Below, piece after piece: positions 26,823-35,073 of a stretch of DNA of 64,000 nucleotides; position 1 is the first letter of the stretch, and every line of letters begins with the position of its first letter. The translations under genes and the position numbers were made by a program. Below the pieces are notes generated by a model. It searched no databases. It saw only the letters and a list, made by a program, of their open reading frames with translations, and had not been told where the DNA came from. Source of the stretch: Phycisphaeraceae bacterium (GTDB lineage: Bacteria > Planctomycetota > Phycisphaerae > Phycisphaerales > SM1A02); NCBI GenBank assembly GCA_015709595.1, contig CP054178.1, forward strand, positions 3,043,205-3,107,204, written 5' to 3'.

Positions 26823-27695
26823 ATGACCCGACCCCGCTACGACCTGCTCGCGATCGACCTCGATGGCACGCTGCTGGGGCGCGACGGCGGCGTGTCTTCG
26901 GCCAATCGCCGCGCGCTGCAAGCCGCCCGCGATGCCGGCATCGAGGTCATCATCGCCACGGGCCGTGCATGGGTCGAATCGCGACATGTCCTCCACGACA
27001 TCAGGCACGAGGGGGTGTTCATCGGCGCGGGCGGGGCCACCCTCAATCGGTCCGAGGACGGCGCCACCCTGCGGCGTCACGTGATGGACCCCACGCTCAC
27101 CGTCCGCATCGCGAGGTCGTTGATTCGTCACGGCCACCTCGCCCACCTGCTCAAGGACGGCCCCCGATCGGGCTACGACTACTTCATCGTGGGCGAGGGC
27201 GAACTCGACCCGGCCACACAGTGGTGGTTTCGCTCCTTTCCCGTGCGGGCCAGATTCGCCGAGTCTGTGGAACTCGATGACCACCCTGACGAGACGCTGC
27301 GCTGCGGCACAGTGGCGGTGTCGGGTTCGCTGCAGCGCGTGGTGGACGAACTGCGCGAGGACCTGGGCGACCAGGTCTTCATGCAACACTGGGCCGCCGT
27401 CACAGAATCGCAGGCGGTCGGCGCCGCCACGCACCTGCTGGAGGTGTTCAACCCGCGCGTGGACAAGTGGACCATGCTTGCGGAGTACGCCGCCCAGCGG
27501 GGCGTGCCGCCCGAGCGCATCGCGGCCATCGGCGACGGGCTGAATGATGTGCGCATGGTTCGGCAGGCGGGACTGGGCGTCGCCATGGGCAACGCCGACC
27601 CGCGCGTGCGCGACGCGGCCGACCGTCACGCGCCGGATCACGACCGCGACGGCGTGGCCTACGCCATCGAGCGTCTCTTGCACGGCGCGTGGTAA
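26823..27695 (+). CDS. HAD superfamily Cof-type phosphatase
   Basis: A 290-residue hydrolase. Motif I is LLAIDLDGTLLG with the nucleophile Asp and the acid/base Asp, a Cof-type cap domain lies in the middle, and motif IV is IGDGLNDVRMVRQAG. The C-terminal VAMGNADPRVRDAAD is typical of Cof/YbiV sugar-phosphate phosphatases. The substrate is unknown. ATG 26823 overlaps the stop of a doubtful 63-codon frame upstream. Confidence 0.88.
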   Translation: MTRPRYDLLAIDLDGTLLGRDGGVSSANRRALQAARDAGIEVIIATGRAWVESRHVLHDIRHEGVFIGAGGATLNRSEDGATLRRHVMDPTLTVRIARSLIRHGHLAHLLKDGPRSGYDYFIVGEGELDPATQWWFRSFPVRARFAESVELDDHPDETLRCGTVAVSGSLQRVVDELREDLGDQVFMQHWAAVTESQAVGAATHLLEVFNPRVDKWTMLAEYAAQRGVPPERIAAIGDGLNDVRMVRQAGLGVAMGNADPRVRDAADRHAPDHDRDGVAYAIERLLHGAW

Positions 27696-27706
27696 TCCGC
27701 ATTCTC

Positions 27707-27979
27707 TCAACCAGTGGGCCGCTCGATCCAGCGCGTGAAGCAGCGGTTGCACAGGGTCAGCCGCACGTGCCGGTGAACCTGATCCATCAGCTCCCGCTCC
27801 GACAGATCGCGCATCGACTCCACGAGCGAGGCGATGCCGTCCCCTTCGTCCTCCGCCGGATCATCCCCGTCTGGCGGCGAGGGGTCGGCGACCGCGTCGA
27901 TGGCGACCACCCAGAACTCGCCGCGCCCCGTCCGAAGCAGCGCGCCGCAGCGGTGACAGAGTGACGGATCGGCCTCCAC
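27707..27979 (-). CDS. Small protein with two CxxC pairs
   Basis: About 90 residues if translation starts at GTG 27979, just before the first cysteine pair (SLCHRCGALL). The second pair is LTLCNRCFTRWIE near the C-terminus, so four Cys could bind one zinc. The acidic middle (DGDDPAEDEGDG) is low complexity. An ATG at 28078 would add an Arg/Pro-rich leader that looks non-coding. Neither start has a clear ribosome site. The function is unknown. Confidence 0.55.
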   Translation of the reverse strand: MEADPSLCHRCGALLRTGRGEFWVVAIDAVADPSPPDGDDPAEDEGDGIASLVESMRDLSERELMDQVHRHVRLTLCNRCFTRWIERPTG

Positions 27980-28095
27980 GGCGGATGATAGGGGTCGAGC
28001 GCGCGTTTGACGGAATGCGCCCTGATCCTCACGAGGATATGTCCGCCCCCTCCCGCACGGCCGACACGGCCGTGGCATGCGGCGAGCGTCTCGCG

Positions 28096-28503
28096 TCAGA
28101 CCTCGAATCGCATCTGATCGCGATCGCGGATGAAACGAAGCTCCAGGTATCGAGCCACGTAGTCGAGAATGCTCGTCGTCTCGGGAATCGAGGGATTGCT
28201 CGTCGGCCCCATCGGCTCGAAGCGCATGCCGCGGAAGCGGTCGCAGGCGTCCTGCAGGGGCAGGCCGTACTGCAGGGCGATGGAAAAGGCCCGGCAGAAT
28301 CCCTGGATCAGGCCGGAGAGCGTGGAGCCCTCCTTGCTCATCTTGATGAAGATCTCACCCGGCTGGCCGTTCTCGAACAGCCCGACTGTCAGGTATCCCT
28401 CGTGTCCGGCGATGGCGAACTTGTGCGTGACGGACCGGCGCGTGGTCGGCAGCACGCTGCGTCGGTTGGCGGTAAGCATGGGTGGTTGCACCTCGTCGGC
28501 CAT
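28096..28503 (-). CDS. Free-standing TSCPD domain protein (class II ribonucleotide reductase C-terminal-like)
   Basis: A 135-residue protein matching the C-terminal TSCPD region of adenosylcobalamin-dependent ribonucleotide reductases: GYLTVGLFENGQPGEIFI, KMSKEGSTLSGL, ALQYGLPLQ and MRFEPMGPTSNPSIP. In NrdJ/NrdZ this region follows the catalytic barrel; in split enzymes it is a separate subunit. No catalytic reductase gene lies within the window. The Cys residues of the usual C-terminal redox tail are not visible, so a regulatory or binding role is possible. Confidence 0.8.
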   Translation of the reverse strand: MADEVQPPMLTANRRSVLPTTRRSVTHKFAIAGHEGYLTVGLFENGQPGEIFIKMSKEGSTLSGLIQGFCRAFSIALQYGLPLQDACDRFRGMRFEPMGPTSNPSIPETTSILDYVARYLELRFIRDRDQMRFEV

Positions 28504-28603
28504 GAAGACACTGTAGGTCGCAGACGCGGCGCGTCGATGACGCTGATCCGTCTGGCGTCCCGCGGTTGAAGATATCGGTCTGCCCGCCGCGTTCTGTGCA
28601 TAT

Positions 28604-29551
28604 TCAGGTCGGCGTGGCGCTCAGACGCCAACCGATCAGTGCGCCGCCAGTGACCAGTGCGGCGAGGCCCAGCACGATCCGCGGCGCTCCCCGCAGGTGA
28701 GTCGCTCCAGCCACCCCGAGCGCCGCCAGAATCAGCAGCGACCCTTCGATGGCAAGGTGGGCGAAGCCGGTCGCCACGCCGAACGAGGCGGCCTGCAGGA
28801 TCCGGTCGTCACCGTCGGACCCGCCTGCGGAGAACCACGTCGCCCGCACCAGCCGGGCCACGGACACCATGCCCACGCACAGCATCGCGCCGTAGACGGC
28901 CGCCCATGCGCCGATCGAGAGCGTCGCCAGCGGGCTGTGCCTGGCGAGGATGCCCAGCGTCATCGCCCCTTGCAGGACGACGACGCCCGTGGCGAGTCGG
29001 AGCGGTTCGTCAGTCCGCATCAGAGCCGTCAGGGCGGCCTGCGCGGCTGAGAGGATCAGAATCACCAGCAGTCCGCCGGGCACGTGCGGCTCAGACCCGT
29101 GGGGCGGCACGCGGGGGGTGTTGACCCACAGCAGCACCACCGCGGAGGCGAAGAGCGTCTGCCCGACGCCGATCGACAGCCGGTTGGCCGATGCCAGCAG
29201 CAGCGTCACCGCGCCGACGAGCGCGAGCATGAGCAGGGGGAAGAGCGCCCCGCGCAGCGACAGCCGCCGCGAGACGCCCAATGCAACCGCCCCGACCGCC
29301 AGCAGGGCGAACCCGACGGCTGGCGCGACGGTACGACCGCTCCACCACGGTACATCTGCCACGGGCCGTGCGGCCAGGGCGATCAACGGACCGATCAGCA
29401 CGATCGGTAGCCACAGGTCGGTCATCAGCCCTCTGGCCGATCCGTGCGACATCGCCGGGCTCGCCAAAGCGGGCGCGACCGAGCGGATCACCGTTCGCAC
29501 CAGCAGGGCGGCGGCAACGGCGTGGATAGCGAGAAGCAGCCAGTCAACCAT
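28604..29551 (-). CDS. Uncharacterised polytopic membrane protein
   Basis: A 315-residue protein that is mostly hydrophobic, with about nine predicted membrane helices (for example LLLAIHAVAAALLV, AVGFALLAVGAVALGV, LILAALGVAGATHL). No family motif was recognised. ATG 29551 starts right at the first helix; upstream sequence to 29692 reads as Arg-rich and non-conserved. Divergent from the rsmA gene with 85 bases between. Confidence 0.68.
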   Translation of the reverse strand: MVDWLLLAIHAVAAALLVRTVIRSVAPALASPAMSHGSARGLMTDLWLPIVLIGPLIALAARPVADVPWWSGRTVAPAVGFALLAVGAVALGVSRRLSLRGALFPLLMLALVGAVTLLLASANRLSIGVGQTLFASAVVLLWVNTPRVPPHGSEPHVPGGLLVILILSAAQAALTALMRTDEPLRLATGVVVLQGAMTLGILARHSPLATLSIGAWAAVYGAMLCVGMVSVARLVRATWFSAGGSDGDDRILQAASFGVATGFAHLAIEGSLLILAALGVAGATHLRGAPRIVLGLAALVTGGALIGWRLSATPT

Positions 29552-29636
29552 GCGGGAGGCAGTGTAGCGATGCCGCGCGACCACCGTCCGGGCGCGACTG
29601 CCGTCCGCGTGGCGATACGCCCGTATGCTTGCCCGG

Positions 29637-30512
29637 ATGCAGACGCTCTCCGACATCCGGGCCATGCTGGCGGCCAGGGGCATCACGCCCAAGCATCGGC
29701 TCGGGCAGAACTTTCTGCACGATCAGAATCTCATCCGCAAGTTGATTGACGCGGCGGGCGTCGCGGCGGGCGAACTCGTGCTCGAGGTCGGCCCCGGCAC
29801 GGGCGCGCTCACCGAGGCGATGCTGGAGCGCGGTCTGACGGTTGTCGCCGTGGAACTCGACGCCGACATGGTCGCGATCATCCGCGAGCGGCTGGCGCGG
29901 CATCTCGGCGGCTCGCTCACGCTCATCGAGGGCGACTGCCTCGACGGCAAGTACGCGCTCAACCCCGCGATCGCCGCCGCCCTTGCCGGGCGATCCTTCA
30001 CCCTTGTCGCCAATCTGCCCTACAACGCCGCGACACCGCTGATGATGAACCTGCTGGTGGATCACCCGGAATGCCGCGCGTTGTTCATAACGATCCAGAA
30101 GGAAGTCGCCGAGCGGCTGGTCGCGAAGCCGGGCACGAAGCAGTACGGGCCGCTCGCCATCATGGCCCAGATGCTGGCGGCGGTGGAGGTGATCGCCACG
30201 CTGCCGCCTACCTGCTTCTGGCCCGCGCCCGAGGTGACAAGCGCGATGGTGGGGGTGAGGCGGAGGGGAGAAGAGAAGCCGTCAGCCGTCAGCCATCAGC
30301 CGCCGGTGGAACCGGGAGCGACGCTCACGCCGGATGAAGCGCGGTCGCTGTCGAAGTTCGTGACAGGTCTGTTCACCAAGCGGCGCAAGCAGTTGGGCAC
30401 GATCCTCGGGCGCGATCGTGCCGACTGGCCGGAGGGCGTCACGCCCGACCTGCGTCCGGAGGCGCTGACGCCGGCCCAGGCGGTGGCGTTGTGGCGGGTC
30501 GTGGCCCGTTGA
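29637..30512 (+). CDS. rsmA: 16S rRNA dimethyladenosine transferase RsmA/KsgA
   Basis: The enzyme that dimethylates two adjacent adenines near the 3' end of 16S rRNA, 291 residues. It has PKHRLGQNFLHD, the SAM motif LEVGPGTGALTEAM, and the catalytic NLPY in VANLPYNAATP. The insert between the SAM fold and the C-terminal domain is short and charged. ATG 29637 is preferred; ATG 29625 adds four residues. It starts divergently from the membrane protein gene. Confidence 0.93.
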   Translation: MQTLSDIRAMLAARGITPKHRLGQNFLHDQNLIRKLIDAAGVAAGELVLEVGPGTGALTEAMLERGLTVVAVELDADMVAIIRERLARHLGGSLTLIEGDCLDGKYALNPAIAAALAGRSFTLVANLPYNAATPLMMNLLVDHPECRALFITIQKEVAERLVAKPGTKQYGPLAIMAQMLAAVEVIATLPPTCFWPAPEVTSAMVGVRRRGEEKPSAVSHQPPVEPGATLTPDEARSLSKFVTGLFTKRRKQLGTILGRDRADWPEGVTPDLRPEALTPAQAVALWRVVAR

Positions 30513-30542
30513 TATCCATGTCCATCCGTGTTCATCCGTGGT
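30513..30542 (+). repeat. 10-base tandem repeat, three units
   Basis: Three successive 10-base units, TATCCATGTC, CATCCGTGTT and CATCCGTGGT, lie between the rsmA stop codon and the ATG at 30555. The last two units share CATCCGTG exactly. No coding or terminator role is evident. Confidence 0.6.
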
Positions 30543-30554
30543 TACACTTCGACC

Positions 30555-31448
30555 ATGACCCAGGATCTCCGAATCGGCATCATCGGCGGCAGCGGGCTGG
30601 GCGAGGCCCTGCTGGGCGGCGTCGAGGCCCGCGTGACCGGTGAGCACTTTCCCGACACGCCCTTCGGCAAGCCCAGCGGGGTCATCACGCTCGGATCGTT
30701 CGGCGAGGCGCCCGTCGCTCTTCTCGCGCGGCATGGCGCCGGTCACATCATCAACCCCGCTGCCGTGCCGTCGCGGGCCAACATCTTCGCGCTCAAGCAA
30801 CTGGGGTGTACGCACATCATCGCGTCGGGGGCGACCGGCTCATTGCGCGAGGCGATCGAGCCCGGGCACCTGGTGCTGTGCGACCAGCTAATCGACCGCA
30901 CCAACGGGCGAGCACGCACGTTCTACGAGCGGGCGGCGGTTCACGTGGAATTCGCCGATCCCTTCTGCCACGTGATGCGGGCGTGGCTCAAGGAGGCCGC
31001 CCAGTCGCTCGACGACGTGACCGTGCATGACCGGGGCACCTATGTGTGCATGGAGGGACCGGCATTCTCCACGCGGGCGGAGTCGAACATGCACCGGCTG
31101 TGGGGGGCGGATGTGGTGGGCATGACCGCCCTGCCCGAAGCCCGGCTGGCGCGCGAGGCGGAAATGGCCTACGCCCTCATCGCTCTGCCCACCGACTACG
31201 ACTGCTGGCGACCCCGCGGCGACCACGCGGGGGGGTCGCTGCTGGAGGAGATCATCGGCAACCTCCGCCGAGCCGTGGATGCGTCCATCGCGCTCATCCG
31301 TGCGGCGTTGAGCGACGTGACAATCCTGCGGGAGCGTCCCAGCGCGGCCCACGACGCGCTGCGGCTGGCGATCTGGTCGGACAAGGCGAAGATCCCCCGC
31401 GAGGAAGTCGAGCGTCTGCGGCCGCTCTGGGGGCGGTATGTTCCGTGA
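30555..31448 (+). CDS. mtnP: S-methyl-5'-thioadenosine phosphorylase
   Basis: A 297-residue purine-nucleoside-phosphorylase fold enzyme that splits methylthioadenosine into adenine and methylthioribose-1-phosphate in methionine salvage. Motifs are IGIIGGSGLGE, ARHGAGH for phosphate, ASGATGSL, and YVCMEGPAFSTRAESN-type segments (CMEGPAFSTRAE). MTALPEARLAREAEM replaces the usual MTNVPE pattern but keeps the Met and Glu contacts. The segment TDYDCW suits adenine rather than guanine. ATG 30555 follows the rsmA gene by 42 bases. Confidence 0.9.
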   Translation: MTQDLRIGIIGGSGLGEALLGGVEARVTGEHFPDTPFGKPSGVITLGSFGEAPVALLARHGAGHIINPAAVPSRANIFALKQLGCTHIIASGATGSLREAIEPGHLVLCDQLIDRTNGRARTFYERAAVHVEFADPFCHVMRAWLKEAAQSLDDVTVHDRGTYVCMEGPAFSTRAESNMHRLWGADVVGMTALPEARLAREAEMAYALIALPTDYDCWRPRGDHAGGSLLEEIIGNLRRAVDASIALIRAALSDVTILRERPSAAHDALRLAIWSDKAKIPREEVERLRPLWGRYVP

Positions 31449-31758
31449 CGAATGGGCTGCTCGGTTGGAATCTCGGAGCAGATTCCGCTCTCACCGGGAG
31501 AGGGCCGGGGGTCGTTTGATCGCGTTCGATGTCGTCGGCGGCCGCCTTCTCCCAGCGGGAGAGAGTCGGGGTGAGGGCGTTTCTTGGCCGGAAACGATGC
31601 ATGAGGACTCCGATCAAAGTACGGCGAGATGCTCCAGGGGTTCCGCTTGTCGATGCCGCCGCCTCTTTCGAAACCCTCCGGTGTCGTTGGATCGTGATCC
31701 GGAGTGTTCGGGATTCGGGATTGGGGGTGCGACCGCCCGGTAGACGCCCCATCCTCCC
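31449..31758. other. Intergenic region with repeat-like GGGAGAG segments
   Basis: About 310 bases without a supported gene. Two similar segments, CTCACCGGGAGAGGGCCGGG (31491) and CCCAGCGGGAGAGAGTCGGG (31551), lie 60 bases apart, like short intergenic repeats seen in many high-GC genomes. Their origin and copy number cannot be judged from one window. Confidence 0.4.
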
Positions 31759-31786
31759 TTGACCTTCCGATCGACCGGGCTACATT
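31759..31786 (+). promoter_or_regulatory. Candidate promoter for tRNA-Asp
   Basis: TTGACC (31759-31764) and TACATT (31781-31786) with a 16-base spacer. That is 5 of 6 and 4 of 6 matches to the sigma-70-type boxes. The tRNA begins about 60 bases downstream. Confidence 0.45.
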
Positions 31787-31847
31787 GTTCACACCTCGCC
31801 GGCACGTCCGACGTGGCGTACAATCGACCGCTGATTCAGCACATCTC

Positions 31848-31921
<74 letters not shown>

Positions 31922-31940
31922 CTTCGATAAACCTTGCTGA

Positions 31941-31957
31941 ACCCGTAGGTTACGGGT
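31941..31957. repeat. Inverted repeat between tRNA and integrase
   Basis: Perfect 7-base arms ACCCGTA and TACGGGT around GGT, 19 bases past the tRNA. It is directly followed by a second hairpin. Possible integrase or excisionase site. Confidence 0.6.
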
Positions 31958-31959
31958 AC

Positions 31960-31976
31960 CCCCCGAAGGTCGGGGG
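31960..31976. repeat. Inverted repeat between tRNA and integrase
   Basis: Perfect 7-base arms CCCCCGA and TCGGGGG around AGG. There is no T run, so it is unlikely to be a standard terminator. Part of a three-hairpin block before the integrase gene. Confidence 0.6.
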
Positions 31977-31996
31977 CGCAGCTCGAAACGATTTCC

Positions 31997-32016
31997 GCGC
32001 GGTGCGCGCACCGCGC
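31997..32016. promoter_or_regulatory. Perfect 20-base palindrome upstream of integrase
   Basis: GCGCGGTGCGCGCACCGCGC reads identically on both strands. It is flanked by CGAAAC (31984) and GTTTCG (32021), which extend the symmetry. It ends 22 bases before the integrase start codon, a position suited to an operator or an autoregulatory site. Confidence 0.6.
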
Positions 32017-32038
32017 TGGAGTTTCGGGAGGTGCCCCC

Positions 32039-33394
32039 GTGCCGAAGACCCCGGGCTATCGCAAGCGCCACGACCGCAACCAGGCCATCGTCACCCTGAC
32101 CGACGCCGGGACCAAACGGCGGCGGGATTACTGGCTGGGCGAGTACGGCTCGCCCGAGAGCCGCGAGCTGTACCACCGCGTCGTCGCCGAGTGGGAGGCC
32201 AACGCCCGCCGCCTGATCGACCCTGACTTCGAGAAGCCCGCTGCTGGCGGGCCGGGCGGCGACGACGGGGCGGACGGCTCGGGCGGCATTACCATCTCCG
32301 AGCTGTGCGCCCGCTTCTGGCGGATGCGTGCACCGCAGTTCAACGCGAACGAGCAGGGTCACTTCAAGGCCCTCATCCGGCTCCTTCGGCGCTCGTACGG
32401 CTCGACGCCCGCTTCCGCGTTCGGGCCGCGGCGGCTACAGCGGCTCCGCGACGAGATGATCCGCGACGACGAGGAGAGCGGCCGTCGGGGCTGGGGCGTC
32501 ACCTACACCAACGCGCAGGTGCGGCGACTGTGCCGGCTCTTCAAGTGGGCGGCGTCGCAGGAGATCGTCTCCGCGAGCGTGAGAGTGGAGCTGCTGGCGG
32601 TGGACCCGCTCAAGCCCGGGCGCTGCGGGGCGCGGGCTGGGCGGGTCGTCAAGCCCGTCCCGGTCGAGGTGGTCGAGAAGACGCTGCCGTACATGGCCAG
32701 CCCGGTCGCCGCGGCTGTGCGGTTGCAGTTGCTCACCGGAGCCCGGCCCGACGAGGTGCTCAGTCTGCGGCTGTGCGACATCGACACATCGAGCGGCGAC
32801 GGGGTCTGGGTGGTCCGCCCCGAACGGCACAAGACGCAGTACATGGGGCACGACCGAGTGCTCTTCCTCGGCCCCAAGGCGCAGGCCGTGCTGGAGCGGT
32901 TCATGGACCGCCCGCCGGGCGCGTACCTCTTCTGCCCCGCGGAGGCGGACGCCGAACGCCGCGCGTCCCGGGCGGCGGCCCGCACGACGCCCCTCTCGTG
33001 CGGCAACCGTGCCGGGACGAACCGCAAGGACGAGCCGAAGAAGGCGGCGGGTGAGCGCTACGACGCGCGGGCGTACTACCGGGCGGTGCAGTACGCTTGC
33101 GACGTAGCCTTCCCGCCGCCACCGCCGCTGGCCAAGCGGGACGACGAGACGAGGGAGGCGTGGCGGAAGCGCCTGTTGGAGACGGGACTGAAGGCCGACC
33201 TCGACGCCTGGCGCAAGGAGCACCGGTGGTTCCCGTACCAGCTCCGCCACACGGCCGCGACCCTCTACCGGCGGGAGCACGGCTTGGAGGCGTCGGCCCT
33301 CGTGCTCGGGCACGCGAGCGCCCGCGTCACGGATGCGGTGTATGCCGAGCGCGATCAGTCGAAGGTGGCCGAGATCATGCGGCGGGTGGGATAG
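32039..33394 (+). CDS. int: Tyrosine recombinase (phage-type integrase)
   Basis: A 451-residue site-specific recombinase. Box I arginine lies in LLTGARPDEVLSLRL, box II in FPYQLRHTAATL, and the C-terminal HASARVTDAVYAE provides the His and the nucleophile Tyr. The usual first His of box II is Tyr here (PYQLRH), a known variation. An N-terminal SAM-like DNA-binding domain precedes it. The start is GTG with GGGAGGTG upstream. A 55-residue charged insertion sits between box I and box II. It probably integrates the element into the adjacent tRNA-Asp. Confidence 0.92.
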   Translation: MPKTPGYRKRHDRNQAIVTLTDAGTKRRRDYWLGEYGSPESRELYHRVVAEWEANARRLIDPDFEKPAAGGPGGDDGADGSGGITISELCARFWRMRAPQFNANEQGHFKALIRLLRRSYGSTPASAFGPRRLQRLRDEMIRDDEESGRRGWGVTYTNAQVRRLCRLFKWAASQEIVSASVRVELLAVDPLKPGRCGARAGRVVKPVPVEVVEKTLPYMASPVAAAVRLQLLTGARPDEVLSLRLCDIDTSSGDGVWVVRPERHKTQYMGHDRVLFLGPKAQAVLERFMDRPPGAYLFCPAEADAERRASRAAARTTPLSCGNRAGTNRKDEPKKAAGERYDARAYYRAVQYACDVAFPPPPPLAKRDDETREAWRKRLLETGLKADLDAWRKEHRWFPYQLRHTAATLYRREHGLEASALVLGHASARVTDAVYAERDQSKVAEIMRRVG

Positions 33395-33417
33395 AGCGAT
33401 CCGCAGTAGTATTCAGC

Positions 33418-34335
33418 ATGCCGACTCGGGAGATCACCGCGCACCATGAGGACTTGATCTACTCTGCGTTGCTCGCCTCGTTCTGGCGAAAGCGGGCGCT
33501 TGCGAAGTTCCTTCGGAGCTGCGGGATCTCCGAGAACTTCGTCGCCTCCTGGCATCAGGAGGAGTCGAAGCGGGACTTTCTCGATCGACTCTTTGAGCGA
33601 CTCCGGTCGACCGACAAGGGGCCGGCGGTCCTTCGTCAACTGGGACGAGAGCTGGCTGAGCAGGTCACATTCCCGGACCTGCAGGGATGGGAGGATACCG
33701 AACAGAAGACCAGACAGGCGGTAGAAGCGGTCAATGCCTTGCGTCACTATCAGACGGACGAGGCCGAGCGCGTTCGCCAGGAGAGGCAGCGAATTGAAGC
33801 CCGGGAGCGATACGCCGCCGAACGCGCTCGGGCGGCTCGTTCACAGCAGTCCCTTGCGAAGTTGAAGCAGCGGCTGGACGAGCTGACGGGCAGTCTTGGC
33901 ACGCAGAAGTCCGGTTACGACTTTGAGGACTGGTTCTTTGACCTTGTTCAGTTCTCAGAGGTTGATGCCCGACGCCCGTACAAGCACGAGGATCGACAGA
34001 TCGACGGGTCGCTCTCGCACAACGGCACCACATATCTTGTCGAGCTCAAGTTCACGATGGAACAAGCGGGCGCGCCGGATGTTGACGTCTTCCGCCGAAA
34101 GGTCGAGACGAAGGCCGACAACACGATGGGCATCATGATTTCAATGGCTGGGTACTCCTCGGCCGCGATCTCGGCAGGCTCGGGTCCGCGAACACCGTTG
34201 TTGCTGCTCGACCACGCACACATCTACGCGGTGCTAGGCGGCGCGTCTGACCTGCGGTCGGTCATTGAGCGAGTGCGACGTCATGCCTCTCAGACTGGTG
34301 AGGCATTCTTGCCCTTTGCGAAGTTCAATGGCTAA
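33418..34335 (+). CDS. Putative PD-(D/E)XK nuclease, probable cargo gene
   Basis: A 305-residue protein. The N-terminal half is helical and charged, with a coiled coil near residues 100-155 (Glu/Arg-rich). The C-terminal domain fits a PD-(D/E)XK restriction-like nuclease: FEDWFFDLV supplies an acidic helix, IDGSL the Asp, and YLVELKF the ExK. Mrr-like and other anti-phage endonucleases share this layout. Its base composition looks less GC-rich than the neighbours. It lies between integrase and the early operon and is followed by a strong hairpin, as expected for a self-contained cargo gene. The target is unknown. Confidence 0.7.
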   Translation: MPTREITAHHEDLIYSALLASFWRKRALAKFLRSCGISENFVASWHQEESKRDFLDRLFERLRSTDKGPAVLRQLGRELAEQVTFPDLQGWEDTEQKTRQAVEAVNALRHYQTDEAERVRQERQRIEARERYAAERARAARSQQSLAKLKQRLDELTGSLGTQKSGYDFEDWFFDLVQFSEVDARRPYKHEDRQIDGSLSHNGTTYLVELKFTMEQAGAPDVDVFRRKVETKADNTMGIMISMAGYSSAAISAGSGPRTPLLLLDHAHIYAVLGGASDLRSVIERVRRHASQTGEAFLPFAKFNG

Positions 34336-34357
34336 GGGCACTCGCTCCGTCGCATCC

Positions 34358-34471
34358 CGAGTTACCCACAACGGAATCTCGGAGGAATTCTGATTGTCGT
34401 GAACGGCCCTCCCATCGCGGGAGGGCCGTTGTCGTTGGTGGGCCGCGCGGTAACTCGAGTTACCGAGTTAC
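34358..34471. promoter_or_regulatory. Iteron-like cluster of CGAGTTAC
   Basis: Four copies of CGAGTTAC occur: forward at 34358-34365, reverse at 34450-34457, forward at 34456-34463 and forward at 34464-34471. The middle two form the perfect palindrome GGTAACTCGAGTTACC (34449-34464). The cluster lies 85 bases before the first gene of the early operon, a place for an operator or a replication-protein site. Confidence 0.55.
34402..34430 (+). terminator. Strong hairpin after the nuclease gene
   Basis: Perfect 12-base stem AACGGCCCTCCC (34402-34413) and GGGAGGGCCGTT (34419-34430), loop ATCGC. The downstream sequence GTCGTTGG has few Ts, so it may terminate weakly or act from both sides. Confidence 0.6.
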
Positions 34472-34555
34472 GGCCGCAAAACAGCGTGGATTCTTCCCCC
34501 GTCGCAAGCAGCCCGAGCCCCGTGAGGGCCGGGTCAGACGAGCGAGGAGTTCCAC

Positions 34556-34969
34556 GTGTTCCAGCAAGACTCAATCGGTAAGGCGACGGACGGGAACGAT
34601 GAGGCACCTGCTGCGGAAGAGCATATCACGCTCTCGCAGGCGGCGAAACTCGCCCCGGGCCGACCTTCGCCCAACTGCGTGTGGCGGTGGTGCCGCGAGG
34701 GCGTCAAGGCTGCGTCCGGCCAGCGCGTGCGGCTCAAGCACGTGCGCTTCGGCTCCCGCATCTACACCACGCGCCAATGGCTGAGCGCCTTTGGCCTCGC
34801 ACTTGCCGAGGCGGACGCTGCCCACTTCGAGCGTGGCGAACAGGCCACGGAGGTCAGTGCTCCTCCCACATCGCCCCGCCGTAGCGGGCGTTCACGCGGA
34901 ACCGCGCGCGATGAGGCCCGCCGTCGCCACGACCAGGCAGAGCGAGAACTCGAGGAGGCGGGCCTGTGA
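34556..34969 (+). CDS. DUF1580-type DNA-binding protein
   Basis: A 137-residue protein. Residues about 20-80 read ITLSQAAKLAP, SPNCVWRWCREGVKA and RLKHVRFGSRIYTTRQWLSAF, the helix-turn-helix plan of DUF1580, known mainly from planctomycetes. The C-terminal tail is highly charged. Start GTG 34556 has GAGGAGT upstream. It is the first gene of the early operon and lies just after the CGAGTTAC cluster, so it may bind there; that is inference. Confidence 0.7.
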   Translation: MFQQDSIGKATDGNDEAPAAEEHITLSQAAKLAPGRPSPNCVWRWCREGVKAASGQRVRLKHVRFGSRIYTTRQWLSAFGLALAEADAAHFERGEQATEVSAPPTSPRRSGRSRGTARDEARRRHDQAERELEEAGL

Positions 34970-35073
34970 GCACCACGTTTCCTCTCTCGACCGGCCCGCC
35001 GCTCGTGCGGCTCGGCCAAGGCGATTACGTCCGCGACATCTTTCCGCAAGACCTCATTCCTGATGGAGACCAC

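Noticed and set aside
26635-26826. 63-codon frame ending in ATGA overlap with the HAD phosphatase gene
   Set aside because: The overlap looks like coupling, but there is no ribosome site, the residues look like shadow coding (Arg/Pro/Ala), and no family was recognised.
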